From: Chryseobacterium foetidum
GTDB lineage: Bacteria > Bacteroidota > Bacteroidia > Flavobacteriales > Weeksellaceae
NCBI RefSeq assembly: GCF_025457425.1
Contig: NZ_JAMXIA010000002.1
Span: forward strand, 62,001 to 126,000
Direction: 5' to 3'
Length of the DNA stretch: 64,000 nucleotides
Shown here: positions 44,131 through 52,662 of the stretch, piece by piece
Layout of the letters: the number at the start of each line of letters is the position of its first letter
Position numbering within the stretch: position 1 is the first letter of the stretch
Program-made: the position numbers and the translations under genes
Notes under the pieces: model-generated
What the model saw: only the letters and a program-made list of their open reading frames with translations
The model's database searches: none
Told to the model about the DNA's origin: nothing

Positions 44131-45857
44131 AAAAAGAATCCGTCTCACAACTGAGGCGGTTTTTTTTGGTAATTATTGCAGGATTTCGTATATTTATATC
44201 TGATAATCAGACAGTTGTTTATGAATTTTAAGCATTATAATCAAAATCAGTTAGTGCTGTTTCCTTATAGTTTTGAGGATTTGATTCCCGAAAATCATCC
44301 TGTTCGGATCGTTAATGATATTTTGGAGAAGGTAAACATTGACCCGCTCCTGAAAGCTTACAGTAAAGAAGGAAATCCCAGTTATCACCCTGTGATGATG
44401 CTCAAGGTGATGGTTTTTGCGTATATGAACAATATTTATTCATCGCGGAAAATCGAAAAAGCGCTTCGTGAAAACATCAACTTCATGTGGCTCTCCAACA
44501 TGAGTATTGTAGATCACAATACCGTGAACCGTTTTCGTGCCCATAAACTTGAAGCCGCCTTCAAAAATATTTTCTCCCAGGTGGTTTTGCTTTTGGCAGA
44601 AGAAGGTTTGGTGAGCCTGAAACAGGTGTTTGTAGACGGAACCAAAATTGAAGCACAGGCGGGTCGCTACACTTTTGTCTGGGCAAATTCCATCAAAACC
44701 AACAAAGAAAAAATGCTTCGTCAACTGGAAGAGCTCTGGAAATACGCTCAAAGTGTGGCAAAGGAAGAAGATAAAGACCCTGAACCGCCGGAGTTCAAAG
44801 AGATCAGCAAAGAAAAAATCCGGCAAACGGCAGAAAATATCAATGCCAAATTAAAAGGCAGCGGGGGTAAAACCGATTCCGACAAAAAAGCCAAAGCCAA
44901 ACTGAATTACATTAAAAACAATTTTGAGAAAAACCTCGATAAATACGAAGCTCAGGAAGCTATTTTAGCAGAGCGGAATTCCTACAGCAAGACCGATGAA
45001 GATGCTACTTTCATGAGAATGAAGGACGATCACATGATGAATGGACAGCTCAAACCGGCTTATAATGCACAGATTTCCACAGAGAATCAAATCATCGTCA
45101 ATTATACCATCCATCAGCAAACCAATGATATCAATACTTTGGAGCGTCATTTGGAAAATTTTGAGAAATTGTTTGGTAAAAAAAGAATGGAAGAGTTGGA
45201 AGAACTCACTGCCGATGCGGGGTACGGAAGCGAGCAGAACTACGAATTATTGGAACAGAACAATATTACACCATTTGTAAAATACAATACTTTCGACAAA
45301 GAGCAGAATGCCCATTATCAGGCGAAACACAAGACTTTCAGCAAAGAAAATCTGCATTACAACGGGGAAGGCGATTTTTATATCTGTCCGATGGGACAAA
45401 AGATGGAAAAAACGCACGAAAGCACGCGCAAAACCAAGACCGGTTATCCTCAAAAGCTCTCCCATTATCAGGCTAAAAACTGCTATGGATGCCCAATTAG
45501 AGGCGTTTGCCACAGTTCCAAAGAAAACCGAAGCATCGAACGGAACCATCATTTGGAAGATTACAAAGAGAAAATACGAAAGCTTTTAAACAGTGAAAAA
45601 GGCATTAAAAAAAGAAAACAACGCTCGGTTGAAGTAGAACCTGTGTTTGCACATCTCAAACATTGCAATAATTTTAAGCGGTTTACCCTCAAAGGTCTGA
45701 AAAAAGTAGAATTGGAGTTCGGTTTACACGCTTTAGCACACAATCTAAGAAAGAAAGTTGCCTAAAGAGGACAACTTTTTCTATTTTCCAAAATAATATA
45801 CATTTTTACTGAAATAAAAAATCCGCCTCAAATTTTGTTGTGAGACGGATTCTTTTT
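44131..45857 (+). mobile_element. IS1182-family insertion sequence, 1.73 kb, apparently complete
   Basis: Perfect 21-bp terminal inverted repeats: the left end begins AAAAAGAATCCGTCTCACAA and the right end is its complement. A matching GAGGCGG / CCGCCTC pair lies inside each end. One transposase gene fills the interior. In RNA, both ends fold so that transcription entering from outside is terminated. No target duplication can be read with certainty in the A/T-rich flanks (TAAA before, AATT after). It sits between the convergent DUF3892 and HEPN-NB-ARC genes and breaks neither. Confidence 0.88.
44221..45765 (+). CDS. IS1182-family transposase, 514 aa
   Basis: The start at 44221 (MNFKHYNQNQLVLFPYSFED) is the family's normal N terminus; a longer frame to 44176 lies in the IS leader. 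A DUF772-type N-terminal domain (YHPVMMLKVMVFAYMNN, FMWLSNMSIVDHNTVNRFR) is followed by the catalytic DDE core. The probable acidic residues lie in VFVDGTKIEAQAG and LTADAGYGSEQNY, with the C-terminal Glu in VEVEPVFAHLKH. A Cys-rich strip (CPMGQK…CYGCPIRGVC) is typical. All motifs are intact, so it may be active. Confidence 0.92.
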   Translation: MNFKHYNQNQLVLFPYSFEDLIPENHPVRIVNDILEKVNIDPLLKAYSKEGNPSYHPVMMLKVMVFAYMNNIYSSRKIEKALRENINFMWLSNMSIVDHNTVNRFRAHKLEAAFKNIFSQVVLLLAEEGLVSLKQVFVDGTKIEAQAGRYTFVWANSIKTNKEKMLRQLEELWKYAQSVAKEEDKDPEPPEFKEISKEKIRQTAENINAKLKGSGGKTDSDKKAKAKLNYIKNNFEKNLDKYEAQEAILAERNSYSKTDEDATFMRMKDDHMMNGQLKPAYNAQISTENQIIVNYTIHQQTNDINTLERHLENFEKLFGKKRMEELEELTADAGYGSEQNYELLEQNNITPFVKYNTFDKEQNAHYQAKHKTFSKENLHYNGEGDFYICPMGQKMEKTHESTRKTKTGYPQKLSHYQAKNCYGCPIRGVCHSSKENRSIERNHHLEDYKEKIRKLLNSEKGIKKRKQRSVEVEPVFAHLKHCNNFKRFTLKGLKKVELEFGLHALAHNLRKKVA

Positions 45858-45891
45858 AATTTTAAAAACTATCAAGATTGATTTAAATTAT

Positions 45892-48594
45892 TTACTTTTT
45901 GTCAAACGCCTCTCTTAATCGTGCCGACAATAGCGTTTCATTACTTTGATTTTTCTTGTAATCTATAATTTCACTAGAATCATCGAAATCATTTGTGATT
46001 GATTCTATTTTATTAACCTTAAATACAAATGGTTTATGATAATCGGTCGGAAGTTCACTGATTATTTTGTCACAAACCTCACGCCCCTTTTCGTGTTTGT
46101 TAAGTCTTATACAAATCTCTACATAATGAGTTAAGCCATCTAAAACTAAGTTTCTACATTTTGGTTTTAACTCCATTAGATCTTTATCCCTAATTAAATC
46201 GTATAATCTACTTCCAGGATAATTATATAATTTATTAAATCTATTTCTTTGTTCGGAATAAGAAAAATCATACTGACGTTCGGAGATTTCTTTAAATCGT
46301 CGTTTATCTTTAAGCTCATTTCTTTCAGAAACAAGCATTATTGAAGAATATGTCATCTGGGTTCCTAAAATTTCAAAATAGGTTTCTTCTGATATGCGTG
46401 GTTTAGTAGTTAAATAGTTTTCAAGAATATCAATTGCCTTGTATCTAAATACTGATGATCCTTCTGCCCAGTGAAACTTGCTATTATTTATATTGAATTC
46501 TGCATCTGATTTAAACCAATGCCAATAATCTGAAAATAATTTTATTGCTTTACTAGCCTGTCCTTTTTGAGAAAATAAATAGCTAGCATAGTTGAAGAGA
46601 GCTTTTAACCTAACCTCATATTTTGCACTTTCACGTTTGATTATTCTTCTATACTGATTTTCAACCTCAGTATCATTTGCCTCCAACCTTTTGGAGTCGG
46701 CTATTTTCAAAAGTGCATAATCTGTTTCCAGCTTTTCCCCACTCTTGATAAGGTTATATCGATTTGTAACATCACCATCATATTCTTTCCCCTTTTTCTC
46801 ATAATACACTCTCATCAGCTTTAGAATCTCTGGAGAATAAACCTTAAAAAAGTCGTGATCTAATCTTTCAATTATTCTTAGCTTAATCAACTCATTTAGG
46901 GAGTTGTCAAAACTGGTGCTATCATCTTCTTTATTTAAAATAAACTTTAAATTAACAATTAGACCTGTAAGGTCAGCATCATCAGCAGAAACCAACAGAT
47001 TTATACCTAAAAACATATTTTTAGCTTCGGGTGACAAATAATCGTAGATTCTATCATACAGAAAACTACGAGCTTGTTCTAATGACTTTATATCAACTAG
47101 CAAAGTTTCTGTGATGGATCCATTCTGCATATATAGTATCAAGAACTGTAAAATAAATAGAGGTCTACCTGATGTAATTTCGAATATCTGTTTCGAATAT
47201 TTTTTAAATAACCTATAATCTTTATCAAAGTTAACTTCTGGAAATTCATTCTTTGCTGCGGAAATTAAAAAATCTATAGTTTTATTTTCACTTAACTCAT
47301 TTGACTCTATTTCAACTCCAGTAATTAAAGTTGCTGATCTCGTGGTAAGAATAACTTTGTGATAGTTAATATTTAGCTTTTGGATAAAGTTTGTAATTTT
47401 TGTTTTATCATCTTTCCTAAATGTTTCAAAATCATCAATTATCAGAAGAACTTTTCCATCATATTGGAGTATATTTTCTTCAGTTGTATCACCAACCCGA
47501 TCAAATAAAATTCTATTTATAAATTCAATAATTTCGTTATAACTACTAAAATTTCCTTGCAACTCCTCAATTACACCTTTATAATAATTATAATATCTAT
47601 CCTTTGCTGACAGAAAAATGATATAATCAAACTTTTTATACTCCCTTTGTGAAAGTTCTTCGCAAACATTTTGTATTGCTGATGTTTTTCCTATACCACC
47701 ATGTCCCCATAAAGTTGCGAATACTGATGATTGATTTTTTGTAAGAAAATTTGTAATTTGATTACTGATTCCAACATCAATGTATTTTTTCCAATCTTTT
47801 GAAAATTTATTTATTATTGTTCCATTAGAAGTTTTGATTTTGTATCGATCTTCGGATACATTTATTGTAGTCAATTCCGGCAAATCTTGAATTAACTTAC
47901 TTGTTTTCAATAGTTGATTGAATTTTGTTCGGCCAGTGAGTTTTTCTTCGATTGATGAGAAGGTGTAGAATTCAGAATCATCGCTGATTATTATGAAAGG
48001 AGATAATCTAAAATACGTGTTATTATTGTATTTAATATACAAAGAATTTACCTCAAATGATTGAACCTGTATAGGACATGTCCATAATGTATAGTCAGAG
48101 CCATTTGCTTTATAATTAATTCCCTTGTAAAATCCATCATCTAAGCTGCTTACAAAAATCAAATCGTGATCTTCAAAGATTGGAGAATTCGTATCTTGAA
48201 ACAGCTCAAGGATATCCATAAAAGAGATTATTATACTATCAATTTCATCTTCAAAGGTATAGCCGTGCCCAATCTGTTCATTTCTTAAATTTGGATATTT
48301 ATCAATTGACTCTCTTAACTTATTTAGTTTTTTGTTGCCGAAAATTTCGGCATCTATATCTAATGTACGAGAAAGAGAAATTATACTTCCAATTGAAGGT
48401 TTTAAGATGATGTTTAAAACCTCCTCTTTTTTTTCATCAGAAATATTCTTAAGATTTTTATTCCAAAGGTATCCCAAAATGAATATTAAATAGAACTCCA
48501 ATTTTGATTGGAGATGAGTTTTAAGTTCCTGTTTTTTACCTAAAGAATTCAATAAATTAATTCTCTGGTCAATTTTTGATAAAATATAATTCAT
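45892..48594 (-). CDS. HEPN–NB-ARC (STAND) NTPase with TPR-like C terminus, 900 aa
   Basis: The N-terminal ~130 residues are helical and carry the Rx5H motif of HEPN ribonucleases (R104 to H110 in LRNEQIGHGY). A middle domain of strands lies at 140-250. The NB-ARC NTPase follows, with Walker A WGHGGIGKTS (about 296-305), Walker B VLLIIDDFETF and the NB-ARC TTR in ILTTRSATL. From about 640 on, helical repeats (TPR-like: YRRIIKRESAKYEVRLKALF) form a likely sensor. This is the layout of bacterial NLR-like defence proteins: a ligand sensed by the repeats triggers oligomerisation and a toxic effector. The gene has its own promoter at 48624-48617. Confidence 0.78.
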   Translation of the reverse strand: MNYILSKIDQRINLLNSLGKKQELKTHLQSKLEFYLIFILGYLWNKNLKNISDEKKEEVLNIILKPSIGSIISLSRTLDIDAEIFGNKKLNKLRESIDKYPNLRNEQIGHGYTFEDEIDSIIISFMDILELFQDTNSPIFEDHDLIFVSSLDDGFYKGINYKANGSDYTLWTCPIQVQSFEVNSLYIKYNNNTYFRLSPFIIISDDSEFYTFSSIEEKLTGRTKFNQLLKTSKLIQDLPELTTINVSEDRYKIKTSNGTIINKFSKDWKKYIDVGISNQITNFLTKNQSSVFATLWGHGGIGKTSAIQNVCEELSQREYKKFDYIIFLSAKDRYYNYYKGVIEELQGNFSSYNEIIEFINRILFDRVGDTTEENILQYDGKVLLIIDDFETFRKDDKTKITNFIQKLNINYHKVILTTRSATLITGVEIESNELSENKTIDFLISAAKNEFPEVNFDKDYRLFKKYSKQIFEITSGRPLFILQFLILYMQNGSITETLLVDIKSLEQARSFLYDRIYDYLSPEAKNMFLGINLLVSADDADLTGLIVNLKFILNKEDDSTSFDNSLNELIKLRIIERLDHDFFKVYSPEILKLMRVYYEKKGKEYDGDVTNRYNLIKSGEKLETDYALLKIADSKRLEANDTEVENQYRRIIKRESAKYEVRLKALFNYASYLFSQKGQASKAIKLFSDYWHWFKSDAEFNINNSKFHWAEGSSVFRYKAIDILENYLTTKPRISEETYFEILGTQMTYSSIMLVSERNELKDKRRFKEISERQYDFSYSEQRNRFNKLYNYPGSRLYDLIRDKDLMELKPKCRNLVLDGLTHYVEICIRLNKHEKGREVCDKIISELPTDYHKPFVFKVNKIESITNDFDDSSEIIDYKKNQSNETLLSARLREAFDKK

Positions 48595-48616
48595 TCGATT
48601 GTAAAAAAATAATTCT

Positions 48617-48624
48617 CAAATATA
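48617..48624 (-). promoter_or_regulatory. -7 element TATATTTG of the HEPN–NB-ARC gene
   Basis: An exact TAnnTTTG on the minus strand, 22 nt upstream of the ATG at 48594. Confidence 0.6.
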
Positions 48625-48746
48625 CATTAATAAATCATCAAATAATGATAAGAGGTCACTAACCGAACCATAAATATTGGTAATTTTCTGGAACATCACA
48701 ACATCGATAATCTGAAGTAAATATTTTTCATTTATGATAGTCTTGA

Positions 48747-49010
48747 TTATATATCATCTATTCTATAGCTAGCCAAATCAAATTCAAAATCAAAGAGTTC
48801 TTTGATTGATAAATCAAGACCAGTTGCTAGTTGTAACATGGTAGTTAACTGTATGTCTTTTTTTCCTTTTTCTATCTTACTTATATCACTATAATCAATA
48901 TCGCAATTTTGCGCAAATTTCCTATAGCTAAGGTTTTTAATTGTTCGTAGTTCTTTAATTCTCTCACCAAAAAGAGTTAAGAAGTCTTTTTTTATTTTAT
49001 CTGTCATCAT
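48747..49010 (-). CDS. XRE-family transcriptional regulator, 87 aa
   Basis: A HTH_3 domain fills residues 8-70: LFGERIKELRTIKNLSYRKF…CDIDYSDISKIEKGKKDIQL. The C-terminal helix continues LATGLDLSIKELF. Single-domain XRE proteins of this size usually repress a neighbouring defence or mobile-element gene. It lies 152 nt upstream of the HEPN-NB-ARC gene in the same orientation and may control it, as defence STAND genes are often kept repressed. Confidence 0.87.
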   Translation of the reverse strand: MMTDKIKKDFLTLFGERIKELRTIKNLSYRKFAQNCDIDYSDISKIEKGKKDIQLTTMLQLATGLDLSIKELFDFEFDLASYRIDDI

Positions 49011-49091
49011 AACATTATGTACGTGAAAGACAATTTCTTTAAATTTGCAAAAAATAACGTGGGATAATTACACCACATCATTAAATTTTAT

Positions 49092-49099
49092 TATATTTG
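49092..49099 (+). promoter_or_regulatory. -7 element TATATTTG for the structured RNA
   Basis: An exact TAnnTTTG on the plus strand. The predicted start, 6-8 nt later, coincides with the first base of a perfect 8-bp hairpin (AAGTTACA-GAAA-TGTAACTT, 49106-49125). Confidence 0.6.
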
Positions 49100-49105
49100 T
49101 AAAAC

Positions 49106-49290
49106 AAGTTACAGAAATGTAACTTTGCGATACTTCAAAAAATATAGAAGCTATTGCTTAGAATCTCGCCCTAAAAACTGGTAATTTTTGCATACGAGAG
49201 GATAAGTATTGAAGCTCACGACCTAGGCGTGGGCTCTCTTATCTGTATGCACGGTATACCAGTACCTAAGGGCAGATATTGTTGAGTCCA
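49106..49290 (+). ncRNA. Structured RNA candidate: 5' hairpin plus long rod (6S-like?)
   Basis: After a 5' GAAA-tetraloop hairpin, positions 49163-49277 fold into one long interrupted rod. From the outside in, the stems are ATCT/AGAT, GCCCT/AGGGC, CTGGTA/TACCAG, TGCATAC/GTATGCA, GATAAG/CTTATC and GCTCACG/CGTGGGC, capped by the 7-nt loop ACCTAGG. The bulges are almost all on the 5' side. A -7 element sits just upstream and no protein frame covers it. The shape resembles 6S-type RNA; Rfam has a flavobacterial 6S family with which it should be compared. It could instead be a leader of the downstream SusC operon. The region to 49430 contains another weak fold (AAGCCT / AGGCTT, 49337-49414). Confidence 0.5.
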
Positions 49291-49663
49291 TGCTGTTTTC
49301 TTTTAATGCTGTCCGTTTTTTCCACTTAATTAATCTAAGCCTGCTTCACCACATAGAGTATCTTGACATGATACAGTAGGGTGTACAACCTATTGCGGCT
49401 TACTGATTAGGCTTTCTTGGGATAAATTTCATTCATATTAATTATTTAATTAATGCTTTCCGGTGCCCGGACGTAGTCATCTTTGATTTTTTTTTTTTAA
49501 TTCAGGCCGATGGGCATTTGGGAAGCCTTGTTCTTGTGTAGGTTGGGATTGGGATGTAGGGGTAAGTATGTGAAGAACAGGAATAAAACTGATGGTAGCG
49601 AATTAATATGACTAACTTAAAATTAATGAAATAGATCTATAAAAAACAGATTGGAAAAAACAG

Positions 49664-49709
49664 GTGCTCCGTTCCGTAGAGCTGACTAAAACTGTGGAAA
49701 TGGAGCAAC
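49664..49709 (+). promoter_or_regulatory. Leader hairpin before the SusC-like gene
   Basis: GCTCC-G-TTCC pairs with GGAA-AT-GGAGC around a 20-nt loop, 35 nt upstream of the ATG at 49744. It may influence expression of the transport operon. A T12 run at 49487-49498 and G-rich DNA precede it, with no gene. Confidence 0.4.
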
Positions 49710-49743
49710 CTTGTTTTAAGTTAATTTAAAACATTACAAAACT

Positions 49744-52608
49744 ATGAAAAAATCCTATTATAACATAGGAAGTATGGGCTGTGTCTTTATGCTGGCTGTG
49801 ATATGCAGTTCGGTGAAGGCTCAGAACAAAATTAATCAAGAGAAAGGGATAGGGAAAGAGAAAAGTGCTGTGGACTCAACACGCACAGCTGTCAAAGGCG
49901 ATTCTATTCGTCCCGGTGATGTGAAGGGGATTGATGAGGTGGTGCTCAATGCAGGATACTATAAAGTTCGTGACAGGGAAAGAACGGGCAGTATTTCGAA
50001 GGTTGCTTCGGCAGATATTGAGAACCAACCTGTCACCAATGTACTTGCAGCAGCGCAGGGTAGGATGGCAGGGGTCTCGATTACCCAGAGTTCCGGTGTA
50101 GCAGGTGCTGGATTTGACATTCAGATCAGGGGAAGGAATTCCCTCCGTAACCGCGGGAATTCTGAAGTTGACGGGAATGTTCCACTGTATATTATTGACG
50201 GGGTTCCTGTAGGTGGAAGCACGATCTCAAGATATGCGGGTGGGGTATTGCCTAATGCAGATATCAATCCGTTAAATGCGATCAATCCAAATGATATAGA
50301 AAGTTTTGAGATTCTGAAGGATGCTGATGCTACAGCAATTTATGGTTCGAGAGGTGCGAATGGGGTGATATTGGTGACGACTAAAAAAGGGAAGAAGGGT
50401 AATGTTCGGGTGACTTTAAATTCTTCCTATGGTCTGAGCCATGCTGTTTCAAATCTGAAGATGATGAATACTGAGCAGTATATCAGCATGAGGAAACAAG
50501 CGTATGTAAATGCTAATATTTCAGTATATCCTGCAACGGCGTATGATGTGAATGGCAAATGGGATATAAACCGTTTTACGGACTGGCGGAAGGAACTGAT
50601 CGGAGATCAGGCTACATTCTCTGCCAATCAGCTTTCGTTGAGCGGGGGAAGTGAAACAACCGCATTCTTGCTGAGCCTTGGACACAATGAACAGGCGACT
50701 GTCTTCGGGCAGGATTTCAAATACAGGACCAACACGGTTTCCGGAAATATCAATCACCGTTCCCTGGACAGGAGGTTCACTTTCAATATGTCCAACCAGT
50801 TTTCTGCGATGGACAACAATCTGATCAGTTCCGACATTACACGATCTGCTCATCTTCTTTCTCCCAATGCCCCGTCACTGTATTCTCCTGACGGGAGCCT
50901 GAACTGGGAAAGCGGAACGTTTACCAATCCGGTAGCTGCCTATGAAAATTCCTATTCCAATGATCAGCTTCAGTTTCTGACGAATATGAGCACGGAATAT
51001 GAAGCGTTCAGGAATTTCAAGATTAAGCTGAACGGCGGGATTACGTATCAGACACTGGAGGAATGGTCACTCCGTCCCAATACGGCATTCAATCCTGCAT
51101 CAGGAACAACCCCTGCCAATTCACAGGCTTCCAAAAGTAACAACAACAGGTTTTCAATGATCGTCGAACCTCAGCTCAGCTATCTGTGGAAAAAAGATAA
51201 GCATCAGGTTGATATTCTTGCCGGAGCCACTTATCAGAGGGATAAGGCAGGGCAGGGAGCGATACAGGGGATAGGATTTGAAAGCAATTCCTTTATTTAC
51301 AACATCGGTGCTGCACAGAGCAAGGTGATACTGGACCATATCAATACGGAATACCGCTATGCTGCATTTTTTGGGAGAGTGAACTATCAGTTTGATAAAA
51401 AGTATATCCTGAATATTACGGGAAGAAGGGACGGCAGCAGCAGATTCGGACCCAACAACAAATATGCAAACTTTGGAGCGGTAGGTGCTGCATGGCTTTT
51501 TTCCGAAGAGCAGTGGTTAAAGGACAGTTCCTGGCTGAGTTTTGGAAAACTGAGAGGAAGCTACGGTACATCAGGAAGTGACAATATAGGCGATTTCCAG
51601 TATCTGGACACGTTCACAACTTCAACACTGATCTATAACGGGGTCACGGGTCTGATTCCTTCGAAGCTCTATAATCCTGATTTCAGTTGGGAAAGGACTG
51701 TGAAGATGGAAGCAGCCTTAGAACTGGGACTATTTAAGAACAGGCTGAATTTGAGCGGTGCCTATTACAGAAACCGTTCAGGCAATCAGCTGGTAGGATA
51801 TCAGCTTCCTGCGGTAACGGGATTTACGTCGGTGCTTTCCAACCTGGATGCCGTGATTCAGAATACAGGACTTGAAATAGAGGTCAGCGGGAAAATTATA
51901 CAGTCAAAAGACTTCACATGGAATTCCTCATTTAACATAAGTTTCCCACGGAATAAGCTGATCTCTTTTCCGGGGATCGAAGGTTCCACTTATGCCAATA
52001 CGTATGTTGTAGGCCAGCCGGTGAGCATTATCAAAGTCTATCAGCTGAACGGAATCAATCCGGCAACAGGTGTTTATCAGTTCACGGATTTTAACGGTGA
52101 CGGCACGATTTCAGCTGCCGGTGACCGCCAGCTGGTCAGAAATATCGGACAGAAGTTTTTTGGGGGACTCAGCAGCAATATGGCATATAAAAATCTGAAC
52201 CTGTCATTTCTGATACAGTTTGTAAAGCAACAAAGCAGGAATTACAATGCGGCTATAGCCTCACCCGGAAATATGAACAATCTTCCTGTGGAAGCACTGA
52301 ATGTCTGGTCTGCGGAAAATCCAACCGGATTGTACATGCCTTACCGGCCGACTCCGCATCCTTCGCATACCTTGTTCCAGACCAGTGATGCCAGTGTTTC
52401 CGATGCATCATTTATAAGGCTTAAAAATGTTCAGCTAAATTATTCCATACCCCTGAAGCAGACGGTTTTCAGGGAAGTGAAAATCTTTCTTCAGGGACAG
52501 AACCTTGTAACGCTGACTAAATTTTTCGGCATTGACCCTGAACTCGGATCTGCGACATTTTTACCACCCCTCAGAACGGTTTCTTTCGGACTGCAGCTGA
52601 GCCTGTAA
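49744..52608 (+). CDS. SusC/RagA-family TonB-dependent outer-membrane transporter, 954 aa
   Basis: After a signal peptide (ending SSVKAQ) there is only a short linker before the plug domain, which begins at IDEVVLNAGYYKVRDRERTG and contains VLAAAQGRMAGVSI, RGRNSL and YGSRGANGVILVTTKKG. The rest is the 22-strand barrel with the typical last strand FGLQLSL. The CarboxypepD_reg-like domain usual at the N terminus of SusC proteins is missing, which explains the shorter length. It imports substrate gated by the SusD lipoprotein using TonB energy. With an S9 peptidase in the same operon, peptides are the likely cargo. Confidence 0.9.
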   Translation: MKKSYYNIGSMGCVFMLAVICSSVKAQNKINQEKGIGKEKSAVDSTRTAVKGDSIRPGDVKGIDEVVLNAGYYKVRDRERTGSISKVASADIENQPVTNVLAAAQGRMAGVSITQSSGVAGAGFDIQIRGRNSLRNRGNSEVDGNVPLYIIDGVPVGGSTISRYAGGVLPNADINPLNAINPNDIESFEILKDADATAIYGSRGANGVILVTTKKGKKGNVRVTLNSSYGLSHAVSNLKMMNTEQYISMRKQAYVNANISVYPATAYDVNGKWDINRFTDWRKELIGDQATFSANQLSLSGGSETTAFLLSLGHNEQATVFGQDFKYRTNTVSGNINHRSLDRRFTFNMSNQFSAMDNNLISSDITRSAHLLSPNAPSLYSPDGSLNWESGTFTNPVAAYENSYSNDQLQFLTNMSTEYEAFRNFKIKLNGGITYQTLEEWSLRPNTAFNPASGTTPANSQASKSNNNRFSMIVEPQLSYLWKKDKHQVDILAGATYQRDKAGQGAIQGIGFESNSFIYNIGAAQSKVILDHINTEYRYAAFFGRVNYQFDKKYILNITGRRDGSSRFGPNNKYANFGAVGAAWLFSEEQWLKDSSWLSFGKLRGSYGTSGSDNIGDFQYLDTFTTSTLIYNGVTGLIPSKLYNPDFSWERTVKMEAALELGLFKNRLNLSGAYYRNRSGNQLVGYQLPAVTGFTSVLSNLDAVIQNTGLEIEVSGKIIQSKDFTWNSSFNISFPRNKLISFPGIEGSTYANTYVVGQPVSIIKVYQLNGINPATGVYQFTDFNGDGTISAAGDRQLVRNIGQKFFGGLSSNMAYKNLNLSFLIQFVKQQSRNYNAAIASPGNMNNLPVEALNVWSAENPTGLYMPYRPTPHPSHTLFQTSDASVSDASFIRLKNVQLNYSIPLKQTVFREVKIFLQGQNLVTLTKFFGIDPELGSATFLPPLRTVSFGLQLSL

Positions 52609-52662
52609 TGGCAGAACAATGTATGCGGAACATAACTAATGATAATCAATAAACATACAACA

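Noticed and set aside
44131..45857. Target-site duplication of the IS1182 element
   Set aside because: The bases just outside the two ends (TAAA and AATT) do not match, and the A/T-rich flanks make any short match meaningless.
49106..49440. Possible riboswitch (TPP, cobalamin, SAM) upstream of the SusC gene
   Set aside because: None of the conserved riboswitch core motifs (such as CTGAGA…ACCTGATCTGG for TPP) is present.
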